Shown piece by piece: positions 1-10,062 of a stretch of 43,808 nt of DNA. Every line of letters begins with the position of its first letter. Within the stretch, counting starts at the first letter, position 1. The translations under genes were made by a program, and so were the position numbers. The DNA comes from Aquabacterium sp. (GTDB lineage: Bacteria > Pseudomonadota > Gammaproteobacteria > Burkholderiales > Burkholderiaceae_C): NCBI GenBank assembly GCA_017994835.1, contig JAGOKC010000008.1, positions 1 through 43,808 of the forward strand, read 5' to 3'. The notes beneath the pieces were generated by a model that was given only the letters and a program-made list of their open reading frames with translations, made no database searches and was not told where the DNA came from.

Positions 1-314
1 TCCTTGATCTGCTTCTTGCCTGGCTTGCGACCTGTCTGCTCTTCAATCTGGGCAGCAATTTCCTCTGTGCGCTTCTTGATCACAGTGCCCGGCACCACAC
101 GCTGCTCGGTCATCAGCTTCAGCAAGATCTGACCGTCCACCACTTCGACGAGGGGCGCATTGGCTTCGCCGCGCGGTTCCACCCATCCCATGGATTTTTG
201 CTGCGTTGCGCCGCACTCGACAAAACGACCTTTGCTCAACGCCACCTCGATCTCGGCTGCGTTCGCAGTCCAGTCGTGGCTCATTCGATATACCGTCAGA
301 TTCTTGAACATCAT
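1..314 (-). CDS. rdgC: Recombination-associated protein RdgC, N-terminal part (cut by window edge)
   Basis: The minus strand reads MMFKNLTVYRMSHDW and continues open to the window edge for about 104 codons. The opening MFKNLTVYR, the CGATQQKSMGWVEPRGEA block and the later TGRKPGKK are typical of the RdgC N-terminus. RdgC is a nucleoid-associated, ring-forming DNA-binding protein that modulates RecA-dependent recombination in the cytoplasm. Two ATG codons stand in tandem (first bases 314 and 311), preceded by an AGGG-like ribosome site; family members usually begin MFKN or MWFKN, so either may be used. The C-terminal two thirds lie outside the window. It is transcribed away from the tRNA-Ser terminator just upstream. 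Confidence 0.85.
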   Translation of the reverse strand, partial: MMFKNLTVYRMSHDWTANAAEIEVALSKGRFVECGATQQKSMGWVEPRGEANAPLVEVVDGQILLKLMTEQRVVPGTVIKKRTEEIAAQIEEQTGRKPGKKQIK

Positions 315-341
315 CGCCCTGTGATTTCGCGCGCACAGAAG

Positions 342-372
342 AAAAAACCCCAAGTGAATCAATCACTTGGGG
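342..372 (-). terminator. Rho-independent terminator after tRNA-Ser
   Basis: On the minus strand a perfect 10-bp stem (CCCCAAGTGA with TCACTTGGGG, 348–357 and 363–372) closes a 5-nt loop and is followed by six T residues (342–347 on the plus strand read as A). It sits 8 bases after the tRNA 3' end and separates the tRNA from rdgC. Confidence 0.9.
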
Positions 373-380
373 TTCCATCT

Positions 381-473
381 TGGCGGAGACGAAGGGATTC
401 GAACCCTTGATGCAGGTTTTGCCCACATACTCCCTTAGCAGGGGAGCACCTTCGGCCTCTCGGTCACGTCTCC
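381..473 (-). tRNA. tRNA-Ser (anticodon GCU)
   Basis: The minus strand begins GGAGACGTGACCGAGAGG and ends with the matching acceptor arm CGTCTCC followed by the discriminator G and an encoded CCA at 381–383. The anticodon stem-loop CTCCC-CTGCTAA-GGGAG gives anticodon GCT (reads AGC/AGU serine codons). A long variable arm between the anticodon and T arms and the total of 93 nt fit a class II tRNA-Ser. The T arm GGGTTCGAATCCC is intact. It lies between lysC and rdgC and has its own terminator. Confidence 0.97.
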
Positions 474-536
474 AACAACAGCGAGCATTCTAGCCCAGAA
501 TTTCAGGTGAATGCCCGGTTGAACTCAAAACAACAA

Positions 537-1793
537 TCAGGCCTTGGTCTCGTCCAGTCCAAACGCCTTGTGCAAGGCACGCACGGCCAGCTCCAGGTAC
601 TTTTCGTCGATCACGACCGAGGTCTTGATCTCGCTGGTGGTGATCATCTGGATGTTGATGCCTTCGTCAGACAGGGTCTTGAACATCGTGCTGGCGATGC
701 CGACGTGGCTGCGCATGCCGATGCCGACAATGCTGACCTTGGCAATCTTGGCATCACCCACCACATCACGCGCGCCCAGCGCAGGCAGCACATTGGCCTT
801 CAACAGCTCGACCGTGCGAGCGTAGTCGCCACGGGGCACCGTGAAGGAGAAGTCGGTCTTGCCATCGTGCGAGACGTTCTGGATGATCACGTCGACTTCG
901 ATGTTGGCCTCAGCCACCTTACCCAGAATCTGGTAAGCGATGCCGGGGGTGTCGGGCACGCCGACCACGGTGATCTTGGCTTCGTCGCGGGTGAACGCGA
1001 TGCCCGAAACAACGGCTTGTTCCATTTTTTCGTCTTCCTCAAAACTGATGAGCGTGCCCGACTTGGCTTCTTCAGCCAGATCAATGTCCCAGGGGGTGAA
1101 GCTAGACAGCACACGCAGGGGCACACGGTATTTGCCGGCGAACTCCACCGAACGGATCTGCAGCACCTTGGAGCCCAGCGAGGCCATCTCCAGCATCTCT
1201 TCAAAGCTGATGCTGTTGAGGCGACGGGCTTCAGGCACCACACGCGGGTCGGTGGTGTACACACCATCCACGTCGGTGTAGATCAGGCATTCGTCCGCCT
1301 TCATCGCAGCCGCAATGGCCACGGCCGACGTGTCAGAGCCGCCACGACCCAGCGTGGTGATGTTGCCGTTGGGATCCACGCCCTGGAAACCGGTGATGAC
1401 GACCACCTTGCCGGCGTTCAGGTCAGCGCGCACGCGGGCATCGTCGATGCTCTCGATGCGCGCCTTGGTGAACGACGAGTCGGTCTTGACCGGCACCTGC
1501 CAGCCCGCATAGCTCACCGACTGCATGCCTTCAGCCTGCAGTGCGATGGCCAGCAGGCCCACAGAAACCTGCTCGCCGGTCGAGGCGATCATGTCGAGTT
1601 CGCGCTCGCTCGGGCGGTCGGACAGCTCCTTGGCCAAGCCCAGCAGGCGATTGGTCTCGCCGCTCATGGCCGACGGAACGACCACGATTTGATGCCCGGC
1701 CCGAACCCACTTGGCCACGCGCTTGGCCACGTTGCGAATGCGCTCCGTGGAGCCCATCGACGTGCCGCCGTATTTGTGAACAATCAGTGCCAT
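537..1793 (-). CDS. lysC: Aspartate kinase
   Basis: 418-residue aspartokinase, which phosphorylates L-aspartate with ATP as the first step toward lysine, threonine, methionine and diaminopimelate. The kinase motif KYGGTSMG is at residues 7–14, and the GRGGSDTSA and [13 protein letters not shown] motifs follow in the amino-acid kinase domain. The last ~150 residues contain ACT-type regulatory repeats, including [16 protein letters not shown], which in this family bind lysine and threonine for feedback inhibition. I place the start at the ATG at 1793 because family members begin [10 protein letters not shown]; the open frame continues 12 codons upstream without support. It lies 126 bp after tilS on the same strand and may be read from that transcript or from a promoter in the gap. 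Confidence 0.95.
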   Translation of the reverse strand: MALIVHKYGGTSMGSTERIRNVAKRVAKWVRAGHQIVVVPSAMSGETNRLLGLAKELSDRPSERELDMIASTGEQVSVGLLAIALQAEGMQSVSYAGWQVPVKTDSSFTKARIESIDDARVRADLNAGKVVVITGFQGVDPNGNITTLGRGGSDTSAVAIAAAMKADECLIYTDVDGVYTTDPRVVPEARRLNSISFEEMLEMASLGSKVLQIRSVEFAGKYRVPLRVLSSFTPWDIDLAEEAKSGTLISFEEDEKMEQAVVSGIAFTRDEAKITVVGVPDTPGIAYQILGKVAEANIEVDVIIQNVSHDGKTDFSFTVPRGDYARTVELLKANVLPALGARDVVGDAKIAKVSIVGIGMRSHVGIASTMFKTLSDEGINIQMITTSEIKTSVVIDEKYLELAVRALHKAFGLDETKA

Positions 1794-1919
1794 GTCAGAT
1801 GTTGTTGGAAGCGATCGCGTGTCAAACACACATGTCTATCACCAGCTCACGCGATCAAACTCTCGATTTTACCCGGACCCCACGCTCATGGAGACATCGC
1901 CCCGAGAAAGTACCCGGAA

Positions 1920-3290
1920 TCACTGCGAAATGGCACCAGGCAACCAATCCATGGACCACTGAGGCACGCCTTCAGCCGCTTGAGTTCGGGCGTCGATGCC
2001 CAGGCCTGGTACGTAGATGAGCCGCTCACCCGCAAACACCAAGGGACCGCTTCGCTGCCAGGCGGGGACACCCAGGGCCTGGAACTGCTTCTTCAAGGAT
2101 CGTGGCGGACGCCCTGCCCCCAGCTGAAACTGCTCCCCGCCCAACCGCTGGCGCACAACCACTTCTGCCAGCAAAGACGGCGGCACCCCTCCTGAAACCA
2201 CCTCACGCACCCGCAGGCATCCACCCCAGGACGCGACGGGCCAGTCCCCTGCGACGGCCACGCACAAACGCACCTCACTGCACGCATCGGCACCCGCAAC
2301 AACTGAGGAACCTCCGTCCCAACTCAGCACACCACGGTAGAGCGATAACCGCAGGCCTGGCCAATGCGCCGCGCCTTGGGTCGTCACCAACCGCGCAATC
2401 TCCTCACCCAGGCGCTCAACCCAGCGTGCAGGCATGGGCTTGCCTGCCACATCGCGGTACCAGTGCCGCAAGGTTTCGCGCCGCAGAGCCGCCGATTGCG
2501 TCGCCCAAAGCTGTGCATTCAGCGCCGACGAGGCAGGGGTGGACTCTGGACCGAACTCGCTGACCAAAGCATCGACTCGCAACTGCGGGAGCGCCTGCGC
2601 ACGCCATACGTCCATCACCGGCAAGGCATCTGAAAGACGCCGGGCAGCCGCAGCCAGGTTCACTTCGGCAGCGGGAAAAGCTTCCAACAGCGCAGGCCAC
2701 ACCGACAGTCTCAGTCGATTGCGCGCAAACCTTGGGTTCGCGTTGCTATCATCTTCAATGAAGGTAAGCCCGTGTGCTGCGACATAAGCCTCAATGGCTG
2801 TGCGCGGGTGATCCAACCAGGGGCGAACCCACCGCACACCATCACGACACGCATCACGTGGCATCCCGGCCAGACCGGCCACCCCACCCCCGCGCAAGGC
2901 CTGCAACAACAAGGTCTCAGCCTGGTCCTGACGGTGATGCGCCAACAGCAGGAGATCCGCCCCTGCTTCATGGGCCATGTCCTGCAAGGCTGCATGGCGA
3001 GCCGCACGCGCCACCGCCTCAACACTGTCGCCAGGGTTCAAGTTCAAACTGACACGCCGAAACAGCAATCGCACCGGCAGCCCTTGCGACGCCCACATCT
3101 CGCACGCACTCTGAACGTGACGCAACCAGGCGTCGGCGTGCTCGCTCAAGCCATGGTGCACATGCAAAGCCACCACGCGGGCATCCGGCCAATTGCGGAC
3201 CGCCACGGCGGTGGCATGCAACAAGGCGGTGGAATCGCGTCCGCCGCTGTAGGCCACCGCGATACAGGCAGGCTCACGGCCCACCATCAT
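1920..3290 (-). CDS. tilS: tRNA(Ile)-lysidine synthetase
   Basis: 456-residue TilS, which uses ATP to attach lysine to C34 of the CAU-anticodon tRNA-Ile so that it reads AUA. The PP-loop ATPase motif SGGRDS is at residues 15–20, with LLLAHHRQDQAETLLLQALRGGG and RPWLDHPRTAIEAY further on, both typical of the N-type ATP-pyrophosphatase domain. The weaker C-terminal half, with RQRLGGEQFQLGAG then SLKKQFQALGVPAWQR, matches the TilS substrate-binding and C-terminal domains. Two ATGs stand in tandem (3290 and 3287) behind a GAGG site. It starts 18 bp after the accA stop and is probably co-transcribed with accA. Confidence 0.93.
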   Translation of the reverse strand: MMVGREPACIAVAYSGGRDSTALLHATAVAVRNWPDARVVALHVHHGLSEHADAWLRHVQSACEMWASQGLPVRLLFRRVSLNLNPGDSVEAVARAARHAALQDMAHEAGADLLLLAHHRQDQAETLLLQALRGGGVAGLAGMPRDACRDGVRWVRPWLDHPRTAIEAYVAAHGLTFIEDDSNANPRFARNRLRLSVWPALLEAFPAAEVNLAAAARRLSDALPVMDVWRAQALPQLRVDALVSEFGPESTPASSALNAQLWATQSAALRRETLRHWYRDVAGKPMPARWVERLGEEIARLVTTQGAAHWPGLRLSLYRGVLSWDGGSSVVAGADACSEVRLCVAVAGDWPVASWGGCLRVREVVSGGVPPSLLAEVVVRQRLGGEQFQLGAGRPPRSLKKQFQALGVPAWQRSGPLVFAGERLIYVPGLGIDARTQAAEGVPQWSMDWLPGAISQ

Positions 3291-3308
3291 CCTGCCCTCA
3301 CCCGAGAA

Positions 3309-4280
3309 TCAGGATTCTTTGGTGTCGTTGTAGCGGCCATAGCTTTGCAGCCGGTCATAGCGTGTCTGCAGCAAGTCCTTCACCTTGAGGTCAGCCACGT
3401 GGCGCATCGCATCATTGAGTGCGCGCTTGAGGTTCGCGCAGGCTTGCTTGTAATCGCGATGCGCGCCGCCCACAGGTTCGCTGACAATCTTGTCAATCAA
3501 ACCCAGCGCCTTCAGGCGATGCGCCGTGATGCCGAGCGCTTCCGCCGCATCAGGAGCCTTGTCCGAAGTCTTCCACAAGATGGAGGCGCAGCCTTCCGGT
3601 GAAATGACCGAGTACACCGAGTACTGCATCATCAACACCTGGTCGGCCACGCTGATGGCCAGCGCACCACCCGAACCACCCTCACCGATGATGGTGGTGA
3701 TGATGGGCACTTCCAGGCGCGCCATCTCGAAGATGTTGCGACCAATGGCTTCGGACTGATTACGCTCTTCTGCGCCAATACCGGGGTAGGCACCCGGTGT
3801 GTCCACAAAGGTGAACACCGGCAGGCCGAATTTCTCGGCGGTCTGCATCAGGCGCAAGGCCTTGCGATAGCCCTCAGGTCGCGACATGCCAAAGTTGCGC
3901 GCCGTGCGCTCCTTGGTGTCACGGCCCTTCTGGTGGCCCAGCACCATGCAGGGCTGACCATTGAAACGCGCCAAGCCACCCACGATGGACAGGTCATCGG
4001 CATAGTGACGGTCGCCGTGCATTTCCTGAAAATCAGTGAACAACTCGTTCACATAGTCCATGGTGTACGGGCGCTGCGGGTGACGGGAGATCTGCGTGAC
4101 CTGCCAGGGTGACAGGCTCGCGTAGATGTCCTTGGTCAGTTGCATGCTCTTCTTGCTCAGTCGATCGATCTCGTCCGAGATGTCAACGGCCGACTCGCTC
4201 TGCACATAACGCAGCTCTTCGATCTTGGATTCCAGTTCGGCGATGGGTTGCTCGAACTCCAGAAAGTGTCGTTTGCTCAT
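3309..4280 (-). CDS. accA: Acetyl-CoA carboxylase carboxyltransferase subunit alpha
   Basis: 323 residues, close to the usual ~319. With AccD it transfers the carboxyl group from biotin carried on AccB to acetyl-CoA, giving malonyl-CoA for fatty acid synthesis. The start [20 protein letters not shown] is the standard AccA N-terminus. [40 protein letters not shown] and [11 protein letters not shown] (about 199–209) form the crotonase-fold carboxyltransferase core. The zinc-carrying AccD is not in this window. It lies 30 bp after the glycosylase gene and 18 bp before tilS, so a shared transcript is likely. Confidence 0.97.
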   Translation of the reverse strand: MSKRHFLEFEQPIAELESKIEELRYVQSESAVDISDEIDRLSKKSMQLTKDIYASLSPWQVTQISRHPQRPYTMDYVNELFTDFQEMHGDRHYADDLSIVGGLARFNGQPCMVLGHQKGRDTKERTARNFGMSRPEGYRKALRLMQTAEKFGLPVFTFVDTPGAYPGIGAEERNQSEAIGRNIFEMARLEVPIITTIIGEGGSGGALAISVADQVLMMQYSVYSVISPEGCASILWKTSDKAPDAAEALGITAHRLKALGLIDKIVSEPVGGAHRDYKQACANLKRALNDAMRHVADLKVKDLLQTRYDRLQSYGRYNDTKES

Positions 4281-4310
4281 GGCAAATTTCCTTCTTCACG
4301 CCGCTTGGCG

Positions 4311-5012
4311 TCAATACTCTACGGGCAGCGGATCAAGACTGCGCCACAGATACCAGGTCCCTACTGTTCGGTAAGGTGCCCAGGCTTCGGCCACGTCACG
4401 CGCTTCGGCACGCGACACCGGCTCACCACTGAAATAACTCATGCTGATCCCTTTGATCAGCCCCACGTCATCAAGGGGCAGCACATTGGGCCGCATGAGA
4501 TGGAAAATCAGAAACATCTCGGCCGTCCAGCGACCGATACCACGGATGGCCACGAGTTCATCAATGATGACCTCGTCACTCATGTCCTGCCAGTCATCCA
4601 CGTGCAGGCGATTTTCGTCAAAGTGCAGCGCCAGGTCACGCAAGTACTCGACCTTGCGGGCGGACAAGCCGGCCTGACGCAGATGTTCTGGTGCTGGTCG
4701 CAGCACGTCGGCAACCGGGATGGGGCCACGAAAGCCCACGTGATCATGCCCCAACAGGGTCAGAAAACGGTTCCAAACCGACTGCGCCGCCTTCACCGAG
4801 ATTTGCTGCCCGACGATGGAGCGCGCCAAGGTCGTGAAGGCATCGCCACGGCTGTACAACCGCGCGTGCCCATGATCGGCAATCAGCTTGCGCATGACCC
4901 GGTCGCGCTTGGCCAGATGCTTGCACGCGTCGTCCCAGTAAGGTGGGGTGACCAGCGCATCGGCGGCAACATCGGCTGCCGGGGCAACCACTTTTGATCC
5001 AGGGCTACCCAT
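4311..5012 (-). CDS. DNA-3-methyladenine glycosylase, AlkA/HhH-GPD family
   Basis: 233-residue helix-hairpin-helix DNA glycosylase that removes alkylated bases for base excision repair. The segment SIVGQQISVKAAQSVW (about 65–80) is the family's conserved QQIS helix, the hairpin LVAIRGIGRWTAEMF is near 153–167, and the aspartate pair in LPLDDVGL near 181–182 supplies the catalytic Asp. It lacks the AlkA N-terminal extra domain and so is nearer the short bacterial/yeast MAG form. The ATG at 5012 overlaps the cysS stop as TGATG, which decides this start over the longer open frame that runs into cysS. The overlap suggests translational coupling to cysS. Confidence 0.9.
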   Translation of the reverse strand: MGSPGSKVVAPAADVAADALVTPPYWDDACKHLAKRDRVMRKLIADHGHARLYSRGDAFTTLARSIVGQQISVKAAQSVWNRFLTLLGHDHVGFRGPIPVADVLRPAPEHLRQAGLSARKVEYLRDLALHFDENRLHVDDWQDMSDEVIIDELVAIRGIGRWTAEMFLIFHLMRPNVLPLDDVGLIKGISMSYFSGEPVSRAEARDVAEAWAPYRTVGTWYLWRSLDPLPVEY

Positions 5013-6403
5013 CAGGCTTTCACCCAGGTCGTGCCCTGCGGGCCGTCCTTCAACTCGATGCCCTGCGCGGCCAGGTCCGCACGGATGCGGTCGGCCTGCG
5101 CGAAATCGCGCGCCTTCTTGGCCTCGGTACGCGCCACGATCAAGGCCTCGATGGCAGCGGCATCCAGGCCACCAGTCGCGGTGCCGCCCTGCAAATAGGC
5201 CTTGGGCGACTGTTGCAGCAAGCCCAGGCACGCCGCCAGGCCCTTGAGCAGGCGCGCAGCCTCAAACGAGCGCGCACGGTTGACCTCAGTGGCCAGATCA
5301 AACAACACCGACACGGCGATTGGCGTGTTGAAATCTTCGTCCATGGCCGCCTTGAAGCGCGCGGCCTGGGGGTGTGACCAGTCCACGTCCACCGATGCCG
5401 CTGCGTCCAGGCCAGCCGCATCCAGGGCGGTGTACAGCCGACGCAGGCCCGTACGGGCATCATCGAGGCCCGCATCGCTGAAGTTAAACGGGCTGCGATA
5501 GTGCACGCGCAACATGAAGAAGCGGACGGTTTCACCGTCGTAATCCTTCAGCACGTCGCGGATGGTGAAGAAGTTGCCCAGCGATTTGGACATCTTCTCG
5601 TTGTCCACGTTCAGGAAACCGTTGTGCAGCCAATAGTTGACAAAAGGCTTGCCAGACGCGCCTTCGCTCTGCGCGATCTCGTTTTCGTGATGCGGAAACT
5701 GCAGATCCAGGCCACCACCATGAATGTCGAAATGCTCACCCAACAGCGCGCAGCTCATCGCCGAGCACTCGATGTGCCAACCCGGTCGGCCTGCGCCGAA
5801 CATCGAGGCGTACTTGGCGTCTTCCGGTTCCTCCGGTTTGGCCGCTTTCCACAAGACGAAATCAAGCGGGTCCAGCTTGCCATCGTCCACTGCCACACGC
5901 TCGCCCGCACGCAATTGGTCGAGTGACTTGCCCGAGAGCTTGCCGTAACCGTCAAACTTGCGCACGGCATAATTCACGTCGCCGTTGGCAGCCCGGTAAG
6001 CCAGTCCCTTGTCTTCGAGTTTGCCGATCAGGTCGAGCATCTGCCCGACGTATTCAGTGGCACGGGGCTCATGCGTTGGAGGCTCAATCCCCAAGGCCGC
6101 AATGTCTTCGTGCATCGCACGTGTCATTTCGTCGGTCAGCGCACGGATGGTGATGCCACGCTCCACCGCACGACGGATGATCTTGTCGTCGATGTCAGTG
6201 ATGTTGCGCACATAAGTGACAGCGTAGCCCGACACCTTCAACCAACGCTGCACCACATCGAACGACATCATCATGCGGGCGTGGCCCACGTGGCAGAAAT
6301 CGTAAATGGTCATGCCGCAAACGTACATGCGGACCTGCCCAGGCGTCAGGGGCACAAAAGACTCGATCTGACGCGACAGGCTGTTAAAAAGACGCAAACT
6401 CAT
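5012..6403 (-). CDS. cysS: Cysteinyl-tRNA synthetase
   Basis: 463-residue class I aminoacyl-tRNA synthetase that charges tRNA-Cys. The zinc-ligand Cys29 in YVCGMT and the HIGH-type motif HVGH at 38–41 are present. Further zinc/active-site elements appear in [10 protein letters not shown] and [12 protein letters not shown], and the [10 protein letters not shown] motif is intact at about residue 270. The C-terminal tail ending [17 protein letters not shown] is the usual CysS anticodon-side domain. I chose the ATG at 6403 ([19 protein letters not shown]) because it matches family starts; the frame stays open 38 codons upstream. It heads the minus-strand block cysS–alkA-like–accA–tilS. A TATACT hexamer at 6465–6470 (minus) could be its −10 element. 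Confidence 0.96.
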   Translation of the reverse strand: MSLRLFNSLSRQIESFVPLTPGQVRMYVCGMTIYDFCHVGHARMMMSFDVVQRWLKVSGYAVTYVRNITDIDDKIIRRAVERGITIRALTDEMTRAMHEDIAALGIEPPTHEPRATEYVGQMLDLIGKLEDKGLAYRAANGDVNYAVRKFDGYGKLSGKSLDQLRAGERVAVDDGKLDPLDFVLWKAAKPEEPEDAKYASMFGAGRPGWHIECSAMSCALLGEHFDIHGGGLDLQFPHHENEIAQSEGASGKPFVNYWLHNGFLNVDNEKMSKSLGNFFTIRDVLKDYDGETVRFFMLRVHYRSPFNFSDAGLDDARTGLRRLYTALDAAGLDAAASVDVDWSHPQAARFKAAMDEDFNTPIAVSVLFDLATEVNRARSFEAARLLKGLAACLGLLQQSPKAYLQGGTATGGLDAAAIEALIVARTEAKKARDFAQADRIRADLAAQGIELKDGPQGTTWVKA

Positions 6404-6630
6404 GAGAAAGATGGAATCGGGGTGCGGCGATCTGGCACCGGAACCACTCAGATACAATCCGGCGAGTATAGCGGGATGACCTGTGTTCAGGGGGAACCCT
6501 CCAGGGTCCGCGCGCATCGGCTGTTATTCTTGCGGTTTCGATGCGAGCGATCTGATTGATCCCCCAAGACCAGTCTGCCGCAGGCACCCCGCGCACAGCG
6601 CGCCTCACGATCACACACACTGATTTGCCC

Positions 6631-7725
6631 ATGTCTCTCATGCAAGCTGCTGCGTCCCGATTCGGATTGCGACTGACGTCTATCGCCGTTCAATGCCTGG
6701 CCGTTGCGGCCTTGTCCATGAGCACGCTGAGTGCCCGCGCAGATGACATCGCCGATGTCCAGAAGCTGCTGGCTACTGGCAAGAACTCCGAAGCCCTCCA
6801 GAAGGCCGATCAGTACCTCAACGGCAAACCCCGTGACCCGATGATGCGCTTTTTGCGCGGCATCAGCCTGTCACAGGCGGGACGCTCGACCGAGGCCGTG
6901 ACCGTCTTCACCAAGTTGACCGAAGACTACCCCGAGTTGCCCGAGCCGTTCAACAACCTCGCCGTGCTCTACGCGCAGCAAGGTCAGTATGACAAGGCCC
7001 GCAACGCCCTGGAAATGGCCATCCGCACCAACCCCAGCTATGCCACCGCCTACGAAAATCTGGGCGATGTGTACGCCAAGCTGGCCAGTCAGGCCTACTC
7101 CAAGGCTTTGCAAATTGACACCCGTTCAGCTGTCGCACCCAAGTTGGCCATGGTGCGCGACCTCTTCCCGAAAGAGCGCAACAGCATCGTCGCCGCAGCA
7201 GGCAGTGTGACCCAGTCCACCCCGGCCCCTGTTCGCCCGGTCGCCGTGACAGCGCCCACCCCTGTGGTGAACACAGCACCAGTCGTTGCGTCACCCGTCA
7301 CGCCAGTCAAACCTGCACCGGCCCCTGTGGTCGCCAAGGTTGAACCCAAACCCGAGCCCAAGGCAGAGCCCAAAGCCGACAACAAAGCTGCCGAACGTGA
7401 CGTGGCTTCGGCTGTGGAACGCTGGGCCGATGCCTGGAGTCGCAAGGACATGAGTGCGTATTACGCCGCTTACACACGTGATTTCACGGGCGGCAAGGGC
7501 TCGCGTAAAGCCTGGGAAGCCGAGCGCCGCGCTCGCATTGAAGGCAAACGCAAGATCAGCGTCGATGTGTCCAACATCGTTGTCGATTTCAATGGCGACA
7601 AGGCTGAGGTGCGCTACCGTCAGGCGTATCGTGCTGACAACCTGAACATCAGCAGCACCAAGCGTCTTGAGATGGTCCGCTCGGGTGGCAAGTGGTTGAT
7701 TGCGAAGGAAAGTGCCGGCTCGTGA
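6631..7725 (+). CDS. Exported TPR protein with Cds6-like C-terminal domain
   Basis: 364 residues. Residues 1–32 are a Sec signal peptide (basic start, hydrophobic AVQCLAVAALSMS stretch, cleavage near SARA/DD). TPR-type helices span about 35–160 (PEPFNNLAVLYAQQGQYDKARNAL style pattern). A Pro/Ala/Val/Lys-rich linker covers about 185–250, and a ~110-residue NTF2/SnoaL-like domain follows with VERWADAWSRKDMSAYYAAY. The C-terminal domain resembles that of the next gene product, a domain often found on L,D-transpeptidases of the Cds6 family. Its stop overlaps the next ATG (TGATG), so the two are probably co-translated and act together in the periplasm. The exact role is unknown. The start at 6631 is chosen because it gives a proper signal peptide. 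Confidence 0.82.
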   Translation: MSLMQAAASRFGLRLTSIAVQCLAVAALSMSTLSARADDIADVQKLLATGKNSEALQKADQYLNGKPRDPMMRFLRGISLSQAGRSTEAVTVFTKLTEDYPELPEPFNNLAVLYAQQGQYDKARNALEMAIRTNPSYATAYENLGDVYAKLASQAYSKALQIDTRSAVAPKLAMVRDLFPKERNSIVAAAGSVTQSTPAPVRPVAVTAPTPVVNTAPVVASPVTPVKPAPAPVVAKVEPKPEPKAEPKADNKAAERDVASAVERWADAWSRKDMSAYYAAYTRDFTGGKGSRKAWEAERRARIEGKRKISVDVSNIVVDFNGDKAEVRYRQAYRADNLNISSTKRLEMVRSGGKWLIAKESAGS

Positions 7726-9005
7726 TGAAGCATGTGTTTCGCCGGACACCCGTTCCGGCCCTGCTGCTGACCTTGGCCCTGTGCCTGAATGGCAGCGCGG
7801 TTGCCCGTGACAGCAGAACCGCACAGGCAAAGAAATCATCGCAAACTGCTTCCCACCCGGCAGCAGTGCCTGCTCTGCGTGAATTGCCTCGTCAATCCGC
7901 CAATGCCGAGGCGCGTCTGCTTGAGGTGTACCGCCTGGTCGGCAGCGCCCAGACCGATGTGGCGCTCACCAAAGCAGAGTCCCTGGTGCGTGATGTGCCC
8001 AATTTTCAGTTGGCGCAACTGGTCTATGGCGACCTGTTGATGGCCCGCACACAGCCCCTGCCCATCATGGGCAACGCCCCCGCCACGTTGGTCGGCAAGG
8101 CGCAGGATCGCCTGGCACAACTCCGCCTCGAAGCCAATCGCCGCCTGACCGCTTTGCGCGACAGACCTCCCGTGGGTGCGCTGCCCGCCCAGTTCATCGC
8201 GCTGCCACCCACCACCCGTCATGCCATTGCGGTCGATGTCAGTCGCTCGCGGCTGTACCTGTTTGAAAACGGCCCGGACGGACTGAGGTTGATTGCAGAC
8301 CATTACGCCTCGATCGGCAAACTTGGCCCGGAGAAAAGCTTCGAAGGCGATCAACGCACCCCACTGGGGGTTTACTACATCACCAGCCGTCTCAACGCCA
8401 GTCAACTCACTGATTTCTACGGAGCCGGTGCGTTGCCCCTGAACTACCCCAACGAGTACGACCGCAGGCTCGGCCGTACCGGCAGTGGCATCTGGCTTCA
8501 CGGGGTGCCCAGCGACAGTTATGCCCGCAGCCCCGAAAGCACTGACGGTTGCGTGGCCCTGGCCAACCCCGAACTGCAAAGCATCCTTGACCAAGTTCAA
8601 CCACGCACCACGCCGGTCGTCATTGCACGTTCTCTGCAGTGGGTCACCCCTATCAAGGTTGAACCACAGCGCCGCAGCGTGCAAAACATGATCGAAGGAT
8701 GGCGCGTGGCGCGTGCCAGCGGCGACATCGGCCGTGTCATGTCCTTCTACTCACCTCAGTTTGCCAGTGGCAACAAGGATTTCAGTCGCTGGCGCCAGAC
8801 GGTTGAAAGGGATGTCAGTCAATTGCGCGGCAAGGCAATCGAACTCAAGGATCTGGCCATCCTGGGCTGGCAGGACAAGGGTGACATCCTGGTCGTGACA
8901 TTTGGCGAGGTCGCCCAAGGTCAACGAGCTGGTTCCGTCAAACGTCAATACTGGGGTAAAGAGGGTGGCCTCTGGAAGATCTTCTACGAAGGAGTGATCG
9001 GATGA
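7725..9005 (+). CDS. L,D-transpeptidase (YkuD family, Cds6-like C-terminal domain)
   Basis: 426-residue exported enzyme of the YkuD fold, expected to make or break 3-3 peptidoglycan cross-links or attach proteins to peptidoglycan. Residues 1–27 form a signal peptide ending SAVA-RD. The YkuD domain runs about 168–300: [13 protein letters not shown], then the catalytic region from His259 in WLHGVP to Cys276 in [12 protein letters not shown]-terminal NTF2-like domain (about 318–426, [21 protein letters not shown]) matches that of the preceding TPR protein. The ATG overlaps the upstream stop by one base, and its own stop overlaps the next ATG (ATGA), so three genes are chained. Substrate and reaction are inferred from the family only. 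Confidence 0.88.
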   Translation: MKHVFRRTPVPALLLTLALCLNGSAVARDSRTAQAKKSSQTASHPAAVPALRELPRQSANAEARLLEVYRLVGSAQTDVALTKAESLVRDVPNFQLAQLVYGDLLMARTQPLPIMGNAPATLVGKAQDRLAQLRLEANRRLTALRDRPPVGALPAQFIALPPTTRHAIAVDVSRSRLYLFENGPDGLRLIADHYASIGKLGPEKSFEGDQRTPLGVYYITSRLNASQLTDFYGAGALPLNYPNEYDRRLGRTGSGIWLHGVPSDSYARSPESTDGCVALANPELQSILDQVQPRTTPVVIARSLQWVTPIKVEPQRRSVQNMIEGWRVARASGDIGRVMSFYSPQFASGNKDFSRWRQTVERDVSQLRGKAIELKDLAILGWQDKGDILVVTFGEVAQGQRAGSVKRQYWGKEGGLWKIFYEGVIG

Positions 9006-9556
9006 TTCGCAACGTTTTCCTGGCCGGTGTCATCGGTCTCAGTACCCTGGTCGCACAAGCCCAGACAGTCAAAATCAGCACCAACCAGGGCGACATCGTC
9101 GTTCAACTGGATGCCGCCAAGGCTCCCAAGACCGTCGCAAACTTCCTGGCCTACGTCAAATCAGGTCATTACAGCGGCACCATTTTTCACCGCGTGATCG
9201 ATGGCTTCATGATTCAGGGTGGCGGCATGACTTCGGACATGCGAGAAAAGCCCACCAATCCGCCTGTCGTACTTGAAAGCGGCAACGGACTGAGCCATCT
9301 GCGAGGCACGATCGCCATGGCCCGCACCAACGTCCCTGACTCGGCGACGGCGCAGTTCTTCATCAATGTGAAGGACAATCCCATGTTGAACGCATCGGGT
9401 TCGACCTCGCGTGACGGTTACACCGTGTTCGGCAAAGTCACCCAGGGCATGGATGTCGTTGACAAGATCCGCAAGGTCAACACCACCCGGGTGGGTCCGC
9501 ACGGCGACGTACCCGCCACGCCCATCATCATCAAACAAGTCTCCATTGAGAAATAA
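9002..9556 (+). CDS. Periplasmic peptidyl-prolyl cis-trans isomerase (cyclophilin)
   Basis: 184 residues. A signal peptide ([20 protein letters not shown], about 20 residues) precedes a complete single-domain cyclophilin that speeds proline isomerisation during folding of exported proteins. Active-site segments are [14 protein letters not shown] and [20 protein letters not shown]. It is PpiA-like in having an export signal, while the next gene is a cytoplasmic paralogue; the two share the same core motifs and probably arose by duplication. The start overlaps the transpeptidase stop (ATGA), so it is probably made together with that envelope enzyme. Confidence 0.92.
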   Translation: MIRNVFLAGVIGLSTLVAQAQTVKISTNQGDIVVQLDAAKAPKTVANFLAYVKSGHYSGTIFHRVIDGFMIQGGGMTSDMREKPTNPPVVLESGNGLSHLRGTIAMARTNVPDSATAQFFINVKDNPMLNASGSTSRDGYTVFGKVTQGMDVVDKIRKVNTTRVGPHGDVPATPIIIKQVSIEK

Positions 9557-9558
9557 GC

Positions 9559-10059
9559 ATGACCAAGACTGTTGAACTCCAAACCACCGCCGGCAATATT
9601 CGCCTGGAACTGGACGACGCCAAGGCTCCCATCACCGTGGCCAACTTCATTGAATACGTGAACGCCGGTCATTACGACGGCACGGTCTTTCACCGCGTCA
9701 TCAAGGGCTTCATGATCCAGGGTGGTGGCTTCGAGCCTGGCATGAAGCAAAAGCCTACCAAGGGTGAGATTCAGAACGAGGCCAACAATGGCCTCAAGAA
9801 CGACAAGTACACCATCGCCATGGCCCGTACCAGCGCCCCGCATTCGGCCAGCGCGCAGTTCTTCATCAACGGCACCAACAACGACTTCCTGAACTTCAAG
9901 TCGGAATCGGCGCAGGGTTGGGGCTATGCCGTGTTCGGCAAAGTGGTGGCCGGCAGCGAAGTGGTCGATGCCATTGAAAAGGTGCGCACAGGACGCAAGA
10001 GCGGCCACGACGACGTGCCACTGGAAGACGTGGTGATCACCAAGGCTGTTGAAGTCTGA
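9559..10059 (+). CDS. ppiB: Cytoplasmic peptidyl-prolyl cis-trans isomerase B
   Basis: 166-residue cyclophilin without a signal peptide. It starts [20 protein letters not shown] and carries the active-site segments [19 protein letters not shown] and [20 protein letters not shown]. The length and lack of export signal fit PpiB. The start is 2 bp after the stop of the periplasmic cyclophilin, and lpxH begins 3 bp after its own stop, so all belong to one transcript. Confidence 0.95.
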   Translation: MTKTVELQTTAGNIRLELDDAKAPITVANFIEYVNAGHYDGTVFHRVIKGFMIQGGGFEPGMKQKPTKGEIQNEANNGLKNDKYTIAMARTSAPHSASAQFFINGTNNDFLNFKSESAQGWGYAVFGKVVAGSEVVDAIEKVRTGRKSGHDDVPLEDVVITKAVEV

Positions 10060-10062
10060 TCC

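Noticed and set aside
43-426. Open frame running through tRNA-Ser, its terminator and the rdgC start
   Set aside because: It crosses structural RNA and a terminator and is out of frame with rdgC.
507-2195. Long plus-strand open frame (562 codons) opposite lysC and tilS
   Set aside because: It is the antisense of two well-recognised genes, has His/Gln/Arg-rich low-meaning composition, and shows no domain.
6404-6630. Gap between cysS and the TPR gene, checked for a small gene or RNA
   Set aside because: Only weak promoter-like hexamers are seen (TATACT minus at 6465–6470, TACAAT plus at 6453–6458); no small gene with a ribosome site was found.
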